A stretch of DNA of 64,000 nucleotides from Lewinellaceae bacterium (GTDB taxonomy: Bacteria > Bacteroidota > Bacteroidia > Chitinophagales > Saprospiraceae), in contig JADJOD010000006.1 in the NCBI GenBank assembly GCA_016713985.1, forward strand, positions 62,001 through 126,000. The letters run 5' to 3'. How positions within the stretch are numbered: the stretch's first letter is position 1; each line of letters starts with the position of its first letter. The notes below the pieces were generated by a model. That model had not been told where the DNA came from. It did no database searches and saw only the letters and a program-made list of their open reading frames with translations. The translations under genes were made by a program, and so were the position numbers. Shown here one piece after another: positions 17,377 to 25,967 of this stretch.

Positions 17377-18348
17377 TCAAAGGAATCGGGGGTTGTAAAT
17401 GACCGGTGGAAGTTTGCCTGCACCGATCGGTCTGTTGAGGCTGTAACGCAATAGTAACTCGTGGCTGCCCCGATTGGCGGAATTCAGCGGAGAAAGTGGA
17501 ATATCAAAAGCATAAGCCAGCGTCGTTTTTTCGCTGAGCCGGAGCCCCGCCATGATCACAGTCGCATCTTTTGCCCGTTCGCCAAAGCCCCTAAACGAAG
17601 CGCCGGCAAAAATATTTTCATTCCACTGGAAAACTACCGAAATCTCCGCTTGTGTCTCTGTTATGTCAGTTTTTGCCAATACAGACGGTTTGATATTCAG
17701 GTTGCGGCCGACGTCGAAGGTATAGGAAGAATAAAAGAAATAGTGCCGTACCGGCTCAATTTTCAGCGCATCCGTGCCGCCGATGGTCAATGCGGGGGAA
17801 AAAACCGGTTGCATGGAGATGCCGGCCTGCAACTTTTGGGCCTGTAAAAATATCCCGGCTTCGAAAAATGTGGTGGATGCCTTTACTCGGCCCTCCGGCA
17901 AAAACTGATCATTGTGGTTGAAATTCGGTTCGTTATAGGTTCCTTCCGGCGCGCGCAATTTGTCTCCATCCAGGGAATATTGCATATATCCTGCACTAAC
18001 CCCTGCGGATAACAGGGTTGTCCGGCCCAATTCGAGCGAATAACTGTAACTCAGCGCTGCCTGGGTGGTCCGGTGAGCGCCGATCGCGTCGTTTTCCACT
18101 TTCAGGCCAATGCCGCTGCTGATCACATACAGCGGCATGTGGGCATTGGCGTGCTGCGTTACCGGCGCCCCGAGCAGACCCGACCACTGTTGCCGGTATG
18201 CACCTGTGGCAACGAGGGTGTTTTCAAGCCCCGCATAAGCCGGGTTCAGGGCATAGGGATTCAGGCTGTAAAGGCTGTATTGGGGCGCCTGCTGCGCAAT
18301 GAGGCAGGAAGTATATGCTATTAATATAGGTGTAAAAACGTTTTTCAT
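17377..18348 (-). CDS. porP: PorP/SprF family T9SS outer-membrane protein
   Basis: 323 residues with a signal peptide (SCLIAQQAPQ). Family hallmarks: QYSLYSLNPYALNPAYAGLENTL right after the signal, YRQQWSGLLGAP, and YSYSLELG in the first strands. It ends in a basic/aromatic tail (PPVIYNPRFL). PorP/SprF proteins are barrels tied to the T9SS; next to gldK this is the PorP of the core operon, which in P. gingivalis helps tether PorKN/PorE and peptidoglycan. A second member (29931-30879) lies by the adhesins. Confidence 0.93.
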   Translation of the reverse strand: MKNVFTPILIAYTSCLIAQQAPQYSLYSLNPYALNPAYAGLENTLVATGAYRQQWSGLLGAPVTQHANAHMPLYVISSGIGLKVENDAIGAHRTTQAALSYSYSLELGRTTLLSAGVSAGYMQYSLDGDKLRAPEGTYNEPNFNHNDQFLPEGRVKASTTFFEAGIFLQAQKLQAGISMQPVFSPALTIGGTDALKIEPVRHYFFYSSYTFDVGRNLNIKPSVLAKTDITETQAEISVVFQWNENIFAGASFRGFGERAKDATVIMAGLRLSEKTTLAYAFDIPLSPLNSANRGSHELLLRYSLNRPIGAGKLPPVIYNPRFL

Positions 18349-18386
18349 ACCTGAATCGGAATATGGACAGCGTGAATGTACAACTT

Positions 18387-20756
18387 TTAACTCGTTTCAA
18401 TCACCTGCCGGAATTCGTCAGGCGTCCGAACAGGGCGCTGACAGGTAAAATCCCGGCAGACGTAAATCAAAGCGTCTGTTTCTCCCGTTTTTTCGGCTAA
18501 AAGCGGCACGGATGACCCGGCTTGCCGGCTTGCCGCAATTACTTTGTTCGGTAAAAATTCTTTTTGCAGCAATAAGGCTTTTTCCGGGGCATTGTCTCCA
18601 ACCACAGCAATTTCGTGCAAGGGGTATACTTCATTCAACAAGGCGGTCGCCCAACGTTCGAACGACAACGGATATTTTTCCACCGCTTCCTGCATCGCCC
18701 GCAACATACCGGAAGCCGTTTCGCGCCATGCTGGCCGGTCGAGCAAGATACCCAGGCGTTGCAGGTTATGCACCATAGTGCTGTTGCCGGAAGGTGTGGC
18801 GTTGTCGTACAGGTCTTTTTTGCGCAAAATGATGTCGGTCTGCCCGGAATCCGTAAAAAAGAACAAGCCGGACTCGCGGTCGTAAAAATAACTCAAAACA
18901 TAGTCCGTATATTTTCCTGCAAGTTGCAAATACCTGACATTAAAGGTGATTTGGTAAACATCCGTCAATGCGGCGATCAGAAACGCGTAATCATCGAGGA
19001 ATGCATTGTATTGAGCCGCTCCGTTTTTCCAGCAATGGTGGAGGCGGGCGGTGGTATTGGTTAGTGGGTCATCGGGCGCGGAGCCGGCGGCAAATTTTTG
19101 CAGCATAAATTCCACGTTTCGCAAGGCCGCCTCCCGGTATTTTTCATGCCCCAATGCCGTAAATGCAGCCGCATATGCCGAAGCCATGAGCGCATTCCAG
19201 CCAAGCAGCACCTTGTCGTCGAGTCCCGGCCAGACTCGTTTGGCACGCACTGCGTACAATTTCTCCCGGGCCTGGCGCAGCCGTTGTTGTAAAGACTCCA
19301 CATCCAATCCGTTCGCTGCCGCGAAGGTTTCATAAGCGGAGGGACGCCAGAGAATATTTTTTTCTTCCCAGTTGCCGGATTCGGTAACGCCGTAAAAAGT
19401 GCAAAAAAGTGGCGCGTCATCCCCCAGTACGGAATCAATTTCGTCTTTATCCCACACATAAAATTTCCCTTCAATGCCTTCGGAATCAGCATCCTGTGCA
19501 GCATAAAATCCACCTTCAGGGTGCGTCATTTCGCGCTCGATGTAAAAAAGGGTCTCCTCTATCACTTCTTTAAGAACGGCAGACGGTGGACGGTGGACGG
19601 TGGACGGTAGACGGTGGACGGTAGACGGTAGACGGTGGACGGTGGACGGTAGACGGTGGACGGTGGACGGTAGACGGTGGACGGTGGACGGTGGACGGTG
19701 GACGGTGGACGGTGGACGGTGGACGGTGGACGGTGGAGGGTGGACGGTAGACGGTAGACGGTGGACGGTAGACGGTGGACGGTGGACGGACGTATACCGT
19801 CTGTCGTCTGCCGTCAGTTTGTACGCTTCCGCGAGCACGGAGACGAGCAGGGCGTTGTCGTAGAGCATTTTTTCAAAATGCGGCACCAGCCACTCGCGGT
19901 CGGTGGCGTAGCGCGCAAAGCCGCCGCCGACCTGGTCGTAAATGCCGCCACCGATCATTTTTTCGAGTGAAAACAGGGCGTGCTCGAGGGCTTCCGGATT
20001 GCCGGTGAAGTAATGGTAGTTGAGCAGGCACTGGATTGCCATCGTGGAAGGGAACTTCGGCGCGCCGCCAAAACCACCTTCCAGGCGGTCGAATTGCTCG
20101 CGCATTTGGTAATAGAGGGTTTCGGGGTTTGAGGGTTTGGGGGTTTCAGGGTTTAAGGGTTTGAGGGTTTGAGGGTTTAAGGGTTTGAGGGTTTCGGGGT
20201 TTAAGGGTTTCGGGGTTTCAGGATTGGGGGCCAGTCTGGTTTTGGAAACAAACAGGTTGTCGTTGCGCTGAATGTGATTGAGGAGTTTTTCCGCCTGGTC
20301 GAGTGCAACGTCGCGTTTGGATTCCCAGATACTGGTCAAGTGTTGAAGCAACTGAAGCCAGGAAGGGCGATTGTGCGCCGGGCGGGGTGGAAAATACGTG
20401 CCGGCGTAAAAGGGTTTGCCTTCGGGTGTCAGAAAACAATTGAGCGGCCAGCCGCCGCCGCCGGTCAGTATCTGGCAGGCATCCATGTACACGGCATCCA
20501 CGTCGGGGCGCTCTTCGCGATCAACCTTGATGTTGATGAAATTTTCGTTCATAAACATCGCAATATCCTGATTTTCAAATGATTCACGCTCCATCACATG
20601 GCACCAGTGGCAGGTGGAGTAGCCGATGCTGACCAATATGGGTTTTTGTTCCGCCCGCGCCCGCGCGAAGGCCTCGGGTTTCCAGGCATACCAATCCACG
20701 GGATTGTGCGCGTGCTGGAGGAGGTAGGGAGATGTTTCGTGTTGGAGGCGGTTCAT
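18387..20756 (-). CDS. COG1331/DUF255 thioredoxin-domain protein (YyaL/SPATA20-like) carrying two in-frame repeat inserts
   Basis: About 789 residues from ATG 20756 (MNRLQHETSPYLLQHAHNPVDWYAW), the invariant family start. The N-terminal thioredoxin-like domain has STCHWCHVMERESF with the CxxC, DREERPDVD and GGGGWPLNCFLTP. The C-terminal part is an alpha/alpha-barrel like N-acylglucosamine 2-epimerase (YDQVGGGFARYATD, HFEKMLYDNALL, WNALMASAYA). Family members are usually 670-700 residues; the excess is two repeat arrays translated in frame, a PETLKPLN-type octapeptide at about residues 178-214 and VHRPPST-type heptapeptides at about 313-393. The enzyme's reaction is not established. Confidence 0.9.
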   Translation of the reverse strand: MNRLQHETSPYLLQHAHNPVDWYAWKPEAFARARAEQKPILVSIGYSTCHWCHVMERESFENQDIAMFMNENFINIKVDREERPDVDAVYMDACQILTGGGGWPLNCFLTPEGKPFYAGTYFPPRPAHNRPSWLQLLQHLTSIWESKRDVALDQAEKLLNHIQRNDNLFVSKTRLAPNPETPKPLNPETLKPLNPQTLKPLNPETPKPSNPETLYYQMREQFDRLEGGFGGAPKFPSTMAIQCLLNYHYFTGNPEALEHALFSLEKMIGGGIYDQVGGGFARYATDREWLVPHFEKMLYDNALLVSVLAEAYKLTADDRRYTSVHRPPSTVHRLPSTVHPPPSTVHRPPSTVHRPPSTVHRLPSTVHRLPSTVHRLPSTVHRLPSTVHRPPSAVLKEVIEETLFYIEREMTHPEGGFYAAQDADSEGIEGKFYVWDKDEIDSVLGDDAPLFCTFYGVTESGNWEEKNILWRPSAYETFAAANGLDVESLQQRLRQAREKLYAVRAKRVWPGLDDKVLLGWNALMASAYAAAFTALGHEKYREAALRNVEFMLQKFAAGSAPDDPLTNTTARLHHCWKNGAAQYNAFLDDYAFLIAALTDVYQITFNVRYLQLAGKYTDYVLSYFYDRESGLFFFTDSGQTDIILRKKDLYDNATPSGNSTMVHNLQRLGILLDRPAWRETASGMLRAMQEAVEKYPLSFERWATALLNEVYPLHEIAVVGDNAPEKALLLQKEFLPNKVIAASRQAGSSVPLLAEKTGETDALIYVCRDFTCQRPVRTPDEFRQVIETS
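19576..19817 (+). repeat. 7-bp tandem array (GGACGGT/AGACGGT) inside the COG1331 gene
   Basis: About 30 copies of a 7-bp unit varying between GGACGGT and AGACGGT are followed by a short opposite-orientation arm (ACCGTCTGTCGTCTGCC, near 19796-19814). Three units make 21 bp, so the minus-strand translation is a heptapeptide repeat. The same unit forms the array in aroC at 53142-53336. Confidence 0.9.
20115..20222 (+). repeat. 8-bp tandem array (GAGGGTTT type) inside the COG1331 gene
   Basis: About 13 units of GAGGGTTT, AAGGGTTT or CGGGGTTT occur in one orientation, translated on the minus strand as an octapeptide repeat rich in Pro, Asn, Leu and Lys. It lies between the thioredoxin-like domain and the alpha/alpha-barrel. 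Confidence 0.88.
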
Positions 20757-20845
20757 TGTTCCATTTTTTTTGAATCCAGGGTTATAACAAGCCTCCCGGC
20801 CTACTGTTTGTAAATACCGGACCATGAAAGGTCCTTATACCAAAG

Positions 20846-20883
20846 TAAAATCCCTTGCCGGATGATTTCGGCAAGGGATTTTA
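20846..20883. terminator. Terminator after the substrate-binding/OmpA gene
   Basis: A perfect 15-bp stem TAAAATCCCTTGCCG / CGGCAAGGGATTTTA with an 8-base loop; read on the minus strand it ends in a TTTTA tract, 17 bp after the stop at 20901. Confidence 0.8.
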
Positions 20884-20900
20884 TTGATTTACAGCGTGGA

Positions 20901-22464
20901 TCACTCCTCCACCAACTCAAAATCCGTCCGCCGGTTCTTCCGCCGCCCTTCATCTGTGCCATTGTCGGCCACCGGCTTATCAGGGCCGTTGCCGATCACG
21001 ATAAACCGGTTGCGCGGCATACCGTATTCTTTGACGAGGTAGTCGATGACGGATTGTGCACGTTTTTTGGACAAAGCGACGTTGGAAGCGGCGTTGCCCA
21101 CGTTGTCCGTATTGCCTTCCACGCGTACACGGCTGTTGGCGAAGGCTTTGGCGATCGGCACCATCTCGTTGTCGACGATGTATTTGGCATTTTCGTCTAA
21201 TTGAAATTCACCGGTACGGAAAGAGATACTCACCCGTTTGGTTGCCACGGCTTCCCGGCCTTTGGCTTCACTTTCTGAAATGGCGGCAAATGTTTTCTGG
21301 CCTTCGGCGGCGTGTTCGTTGCCGCTCAAGGTGGAACGTTCCACCGCGCTGAAATAGGCGGCTTTTGACCAGCCCGGCACCACATCGCTGCCTTTGAGTA
21401 CACCTACGTTGCGGTATTCCTTCGTCATGCGGGAGTACAATTCTTCGCCCGACACCCCTTTGTAGTTGGCGCGGTTCAGGCCGAAAAATTGAGGTTATCG
21501 CCGTGTGTGCACAGGCGTACGTTGTCGATGGACTTGACCGCATCGTCCTTGGTAAAGCCGTCGAATGCATCGGCCAGGATTTGTGCGGCTTCCTGCTTGG
21601 CCGCAGAACTGTTGTTGATTTCGGCGGCGCCTTTCATCCAGCCTTCATACAACTGCTGCACACGTTCCCGGTTGGCTTCCACCCATTTGCGTTTGGCGAT
21701 AAACACGTCGGCGATGATATTGGAAGCATTCCGGGTGCTCTGCAATACCCGCGCGCCGGGCACTTTTTGCACACATTCTTCGTCAAAAGGCGACCAGACG
21801 ACGGCGGCATCCACGTTATTGGCCTTGAAAGCATCGGCGGCTTCCACGGGAGACGGCACACCCACAATCTTCACGTCGTTGGTGGTCATACCCGCTGCGC
21901 TGAGCAACCAGATCAGGAAGGAGTGGGAAGGGGACATTTCGGCCACGGCAATCTGTTTTCCACGCAAGTCGCCCACCGAACCGATGCCCCGGCGCACCAC
22001 GATGGCGTCGCCGCCCCGCCACCAGTCGGCCTGGAACACCACAACAGGATCGTAAGCGGCCAGTCCGGGCATTTCGGTAGGCAATGCGTCGATGGTAGCC
22101 CACAATAACTGTACTTCGTCGTTTTTCCAAGCATTGCGGCTGGCGGTGGGGTCGTCGAGGATCTTAAATTCCACGTCGAAGCCATAATCTTTTCTGAAAC
22201 GGCTATCGGCATTAGGTTTAAAACCTTTATTCCAGTATTGCCCGCCGGCATAACCGCCCCAGGTGACGACACCCACCCCGATAGTATTGGCATCGGAAGA
22301 GGAGCCCTCGCCAAACAAACCGCCGCCACCGTCTTCCGTTTTTGCTTTTTCCTTGAGTTCCTTGCCGGTTTTGGTGTTGTTCATAAAATAACGCACACCA
22401 GAAATACAACCGCTACGATGAGGAGTGTGATGAGAAATTTTGAAAATGACGTTAGTCGAGCCAT
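20901..22464 (-). CDS. Membrane-anchored substrate-binding-protein/OmpA hybrid, frameshifted twice
   Basis: One protein of about 520 residues in three frames. ATG 22464 begins a transmembrane anchor (MARLTSFSKFLITLLIVAVV); one missing base near 22394-22400 leads into the main part (22396-21476). That part is a NMT1/phosphonate-type periplasmic binding domain with TIGVGVVTWGGYAGGQYWN, GKQIAVAEMSPSHSF and DAAVVWSPFDEEC. One missing base in the A5 run 21484-21488 then joins NLNF to FGLNRANY and the OmpA domain (21455-20901) with GNTDNVGNAASNVALSKKRAQSV and GRRKNRRTDFEL, which bind peptidoglycan. It is the last gene of a four-gene run. NCBI uses the name 'phosphate ABC transporter substrate-binding/OmpA family'; no ABC permease or ATPase is nearby, so a transport role is doubtful. 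Confidence 0.78.
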
Positions 22465-22468
22465 GAGT

Positions 22469-22504
22469 GTTATTGGTTATTGGTTGTTGGTTATTGGTTA
22501 TTGT
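22469..22504 (+). repeat. Short 7-bp repeat (GGTTATT) between the hybrid and PspA-like genes
   Basis: Five units of GGTTATT or GGTTGTT, one orientation only, fill the 33-bp gap between the two genes and run a few bases into the end of the PspA-like gene. Confidence 0.75.
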
Positions 22505-23529
22505 TCAAAAAAGGTATCGTATTGATTGCCACCGCGTTCTGATTTGGCAGGAACCTGAACGGGCGCATTCAGGTCGAGCACCTCGCTGGAGTTGTTGGCT
22601 TTGGCGATCAGTTTGTTTTTGTCGCCGCCAAGCAGGAAGGATACCCCTTCTTTTTCCCATTTTTCCAGCATTGCAAGGCCTTCTTCTTCAAAAACGCCGT
22701 TCTGGAGGTCGATACCGTCCATGAAGTTTTTGGACATGTCCATAAAACGTTCCATTTCGCCGACTTTTTGACCGACGTCTTCCGCCATCGCTTCGAGGGC
22801 CATGTCGTACATGTATTTTTTATCGTTGTTGCCGCTGAGGATCGCCTGGGCGGATCGGATAGCGCTGTGGCTGGCTTTGATGGCCTTGTATTCCTGCTCT
22901 TTCACCACGACCTGGTCGGACAGGTCTTCGAGCATGATTTCCGAGTTTTCGTACATTTTGACCAATACCCGGTAAAGGACTTCCATTCGTTTGTAGAGGT
23001 CTTCGAGTTTCATGTTCGAATCCTGCAAACGCCCGGCTTTGCGGGCCTGGAGCACCATGAGCGCGTCTTTGCCGGTTTCTTTGGCTTTGCCGGCGAGGCT
23101 CAGGTTGTTCTGGATGTTGCGCTGGTTTTGCTTTATCATCTCCATGAGTTTGTACATCTGGCCTTTGAGGCTGCTGATCTGGCCGTTCATTTTGCCCAGA
23201 CTGTCTTTCAAATCCTCGATATAACTTTTCAGGATACCGATGGGGTCGATTTGTACAAAAATGCCGGTGATCCAGCGCATGACAGATTTGTACATGTACC
23301 ACACCAAGTTGCGCATTTTGGGATCGAGCACAACGTATACCACGGCAGCCAATGCCGCCAGCAGTCCGGCCAGATAGAGGGTGTTTTGCGCCAGGTTGAT
23401 CAGAACGGGCAGCGCTTTATAGAGTAAAAAGCCACCGCCGAGCAGCAAAGCAGCCATAAATACACCTCCGGTGAGGCCTTCGGGGCGTTCCCAGAAATTT
23501 TTGGGTTTGATCGGTTGCAAGTCAGTCAT
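22498..23529 (-). CDS. PspA-like membrane-anchored coiled-coil protein
   Basis: 343 residues. Two hydrophobic segments near the N-terminus (about 20-42 and 47-66) are followed by IDPIGILKSYIEDLKDSLGKM, then a long heptad-rich helix (about 105-245) with KDALMVLQARKAGRLQDSNMKLEDLYKRMEVL, and a low-complexity C-terminus. The helix layout and the 'ID/SYIEDLKDSL' entry resemble PspA/Vipp1 (ESCRT-III-like) proteins, but the N-terminal double transmembrane anchor is not typical, so the assignment is by resemblance only. It sits between a small membrane protein and the substrate-binding/OmpA hybrid. Confidence 0.55.
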   Translation of the reverse strand: MTDLQPIKPKNFWERPEGLTGGVFMAALLLGGGFLLYKALPVLINLAQNTLYLAGLLAALAAVVYVVLDPKMRNLVWYMYKSVMRWITGIFVQIDPIGILKSYIEDLKDSLGKMNGQISSLKGQMYKLMEMIKQNQRNIQNNLSLAGKAKETGKDALMVLQARKAGRLQDSNMKLEDLYKRMEVLYRVLVKMYENSEIMLEDLSDQVVVKEQEYKAIKASHSAIRSAQAILSGNNDKKYMYDMALEAMAEDVGQKVGEMERFMDMSKNFMDGIDLQNGVFEEEGLAMLEKWEKEGVSFLLGGDKNKLIAKANNSSEVLDLNAPVQVPAKSERGGNQYDTFFEQ

Positions 23530-23578
23530 TTCGAATTGCGAATGTGATAGGTGAGTGAGTGAGTTGGAAAGTCGTTAT

Positions 23579-23776
23579 TTAACCTTTATTAAAAATACTA
23601 TTAAAAAACAGGCGTACCGTGCGGCGAAACCGATCGTTGATAAAATAAAGCACAACGAAAGCGAGCACAAATACCCAGAACAGGCTGATGGTCAGTTTTA
23701 GCAGAAAATAGATCAGCCACAACGCCAGCAGGCCGGCGAAGAATGCAATGATCGGATTTTTAAGCAAGTCGTTCAT
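23579..23776 (-). CDS. Small two-helix membrane protein
   Basis: 65 residues, starting MNDLLKNPIIAFFAGLLALWL. Two hydrophobic segments (about 9-27 and 29-47) are followed by a basic, amphipathic tail (NDRFRRTVRLFFNSIFNKG). It lies 49 bp before the PspA-like gene and 51 bp after the coiled-coil gene on the same strand. Size and layout recall PspB/PspC-like partners of PspA, but no sequence motif proves that. Confidence 0.6.
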   Translation of the reverse strand: MNDLLKNPIIAFFAGLLALWLIYFLLKLTISLFWVFVLAFVVLYFINDRFRRTVRLFFNSIFNKG

Positions 23777-23827
23777 GATATGTTTTTGATTTATTGATCT
23801 GGCCTTTTGCCGGAGTCCGGCCGGCTC

Positions 23828-24508
23828 CTACTTGAGGTGCTGCTGAATTTTCCCGATATCTTCCCGGATCTGGCCGCTGATTGACTGGAAAGTGGCTTCA
23901 AAATCAGCTTTGGTGTTTTCAATTTTTACCGTGCTGTCGGCTACTTCCCTGCGGATTTGTTCACTTTGTTTTCGGTGTTCCTCGATTTGCTGGGTCAGTT
24001 GTTTGATCTGTTCCGCTTTTTGCTGGATCATGGCTTCCAGGTTTTTTACTTCTTCTTCCCGGTTGCCGATAAGCCTGGAGCGCTGCTGAGCGTGGGCTTC
24101 GTTGAATTTAGCCTGTTCGGTCGTCAGAACATTGAGGTAAAACTGCGCGGAATCGGTCAGTTTGGCCGGCGTAATACCCATCGTCTGGGCCATGGCATAC
24201 GCCGAATGAAACCGGGTGGGTTCGTCCATCGGCATCTTCGACAAATTTTTCAAAGCCTGGCGGAACTCTAAGTAATCAAATCCTTCCTGGTTATTTTTTT
24301 CCAGTGCGCCCAGCAGAATTTCCACAAATTTATCGCTGACGGCACCCGCACCGGCGGTCACTGCCGTTTCCGGCGCTTTTCTCGCAACCGGCGGCGACGT
24401 CATTTCTGCCGGATGTTGTGATGTTGTTTGCGGATTATTGCCCTGGCCTTCCCCGCCTTCTTCTTCCTGGACAAATACGGACTTGAATTTTTTAAAAAAA
24501 TCGCTCAT
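23828..24508 (-). CDS. Cytosolic coiled-coil protein, first gene of the envelope module
   Basis: 226 residues from ATG 24508 (MSDFFKKFKSVFVQ). The N-terminal ~55 residues are acidic, Pro/Ala-rich and probably disordered. A helical domain follows (VSDKFVEILLGALEKNNQEGFDYLEFRQALKNL and FHSAYAMAQTMGITPAKLTDSAQFYLNVL), then a long coiled coil (about residues 150-226, EEEVKNLEAMIQQKAEQIKQL). No signal or membrane segment. No family is recognised. It is divergent from the glycosyltransferase gene and leads the module. Confidence 0.65.
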   Translation of the reverse strand: MSDFFKKFKSVFVQEEEGGEGQGNNPQTTSQHPAEMTSPPVARKAPETAVTAGAGAVSDKFVEILLGALEKNNQEGFDYLEFRQALKNLSKMPMDEPTRFHSAYAMAQTMGITPAKLTDSAQFYLNVLTTEQAKFNEAHAQQRSRLIGNREEEVKNLEAMIQQKAEQIKQLTQQIEEHRKQSEQIRREVADSTVKIENTKADFEATFQSISGQIREDIGKIQQHLK

Positions 24509-24727
24509 TGTGTAGGTGTAGAGATCAAAAATGATGGAGGAACCAACCGCCTTCCCAATATCGTCGTCGACAATCCGGGAATTTCGGACAAAGTAATGCA
24601 AAACGACCGATAAAATTAAAATGAAGGGGCAGTTTCAAGTTGCAATAATTCTCAAATCGCCACAAAACCAAAAATCGGGTTTCCTTTGCAGGCCGAACAG
24701 CCCAACAGATATTACAGCACCTTACCG

Positions 24728-25444
24728 ATGACATTCGACGTCACCATTCCTATCCTCAACGAAGAAGAAACGCTCGACCGGCAGGTGCGTATCCTGCACC
24801 GTTTTTTAAAAAATAATTTTCCCGAACCCGGACAGTGGCGGATCGTGATCGCCGACAACGGCAGCACCGACCGCAGCCCGGAAATTGCCGGCGCCCTGAG
24901 CCACGAATTGCCGGAGGTGGCACTCGTGCGGGTGCCGGAAAAAGGGGTCGGCCTGGCCCTCAAAACCTCCTGGTCAAAAAGCACGGCGGATATCGTGGGG
25001 TATATGGACCTCGACCTGGCTACTGATTTACAACACTTTATACAGGCTTATCATGCACTGGCAACGGAAGGTTTCGACCTGGTTTACGCTACCCGCCTGC
25101 ACCACAAATCACGCGTGATCGGCCGCACGTTGAAAAGGGAAATTACCTCCAGGGTATTCAACGGTATTCTGAAAATGTATCTCGGCACCCGGTTTTCCGA
25201 CGGCATGTGCGGGTTCAAATGGCTGCGCCGCGAACACCTGTCTGCATTAATGGAGGGCGGCGCAACCTCGAACGGTTGGTTTTTCAGTACCGAGCTACTC
25301 GCCGTTGCAGAATGGAAAGGGCTGAATCTGTGCGAATTACCGGTAAAATGGACGGACGATACCACCGAAAGCAAGGTAAATATCATTGGCCTCGCGAAAC
25401 AATACCTGAAAGCGATGCAGGTGTTAAAAAAGCGAAAACCTTAG
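24728..25444 (+). CDS. Family 2 glycosyltransferase (dolichyl/polyprenyl-phosphate sugar synthase-like)
   Basis: About 238 residues from ATG 24728, which starts at the first GT-A strand (MTFDVTIPILNEEETLD); the frame is open upstream to 24686. GT2 landmarks: IVIADNGSTDRS, KGVGLALKTSW and the metal-binding acidic motif DLDLATDL, then GRTLKREITSRVFNGILKMYLG with FSDGMCGFKW. This resembles DPM1/eukaryotic ALG5-like enzymes that charge polyprenyl phosphate with a sugar. No C-terminal membrane domain is present. A near-consensus -7 element (TTTCCTTTGC) ends at 24689. Confidence 0.85.
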   Translation: MTFDVTIPILNEEETLDRQVRILHRFLKNNFPEPGQWRIVIADNGSTDRSPEIAGALSHELPEVALVRVPEKGVGLALKTSWSKSTADIVGYMDLDLATDLQHFIQAYHALATEGFDLVYATRLHHKSRVIGRTLKREITSRVFNGILKMYLGTRFSDGMCGFKWLRREHLSALMEGGATSNGWFFSTELLAVAEWKGLNLCELPVKWTDDTTESKVNIIGLAKQYLKAMQVLKKRKP

Positions 25445-25445
25445 T

Positions 25446-25892
25446 TCAGTCCAGTTCGAACTTATACCTCGGCCCGATGGGGAAAAACCCTTCCCGTTCG
25501 TAAAACCGGAGTGTTTTTTCGTACTCCGCGCCGGGTGTAGTCACTTCCAGCCGCATCCAGCCGCGCTCCGCTGCAATGTCTTTGACGGCATCCAGCAGCA
25601 TTTTGCCCACACCTTCCGATCGGTAGGCCGGAACGACGTACAGTTCGTTGATCACGCCGATATACCCGCCGGCATACAACGACAGGGTCTCCACCACGGT
25701 CATCACTCCTACGGCATCCCCTTCTTCGTCGGCAGCCAGCAGGGTGGAATGCCGGTCATCGGCGTCGATTTCGGCAAAAACCGAGGCGATTTGTGCGGCG
25801 TCGGGCGTGTGGCCCACTTCTTCAAACAAACTGGCTAACAATTCGGCGACCAAGCCGGTGTGCGATTCGTCGGCGATATAAAGGTTTATCAT
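25446..25892 (-). CDS. GNAT-family N-acetyltransferase
   Basis: 148 residues from ATG 25892 (MINLYIADESHTG). The acetyl-CoA binding motif A is VVPAYRSEGVGKMLLDAVKDIA, preceded by YIGVINELYV, and motif B (LEVTTPGAEYEKTLRFYEREGF) ends in the FYEREGF signature. The substrate is unknown. It is convergent with the glycosyltransferase and divergent from the aldo/keto reductase. Confidence 0.85.
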   Translation of the reverse strand: MINLYIADESHTGLVAELLASLFEEVGHTPDAAQIASVFAEIDADDRHSTLLAADEEGDAVGVMTVVETLSLYAGGYIGVINELYVVPAYRSEGVGKMLLDAVKDIAAERGWMRLEVTTPGAEYEKTLRFYEREGFFPIGPRYKFELD

Positions 25893-25967
25893 GTCAAATA
25901 AATTATGCGGTGCATATTTACAGCTTCGCCGGCAAGTTACCACAGATAAAAGACGTAATGCAACGCC

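Noticed and set aside
19576..20222. CRISPR array
   Set aside because: Units are 7-8 bp without unique spacers, and they are translated within a conserved gene; no cas gene is in the window.
20901..22396. Two separate genes, one substrate-binding and one OmpA
   Set aside because: One base in a homopolymer joins NLNF to FGLNRANYKG without gap or overlap, and known family members have both domains in one protein.
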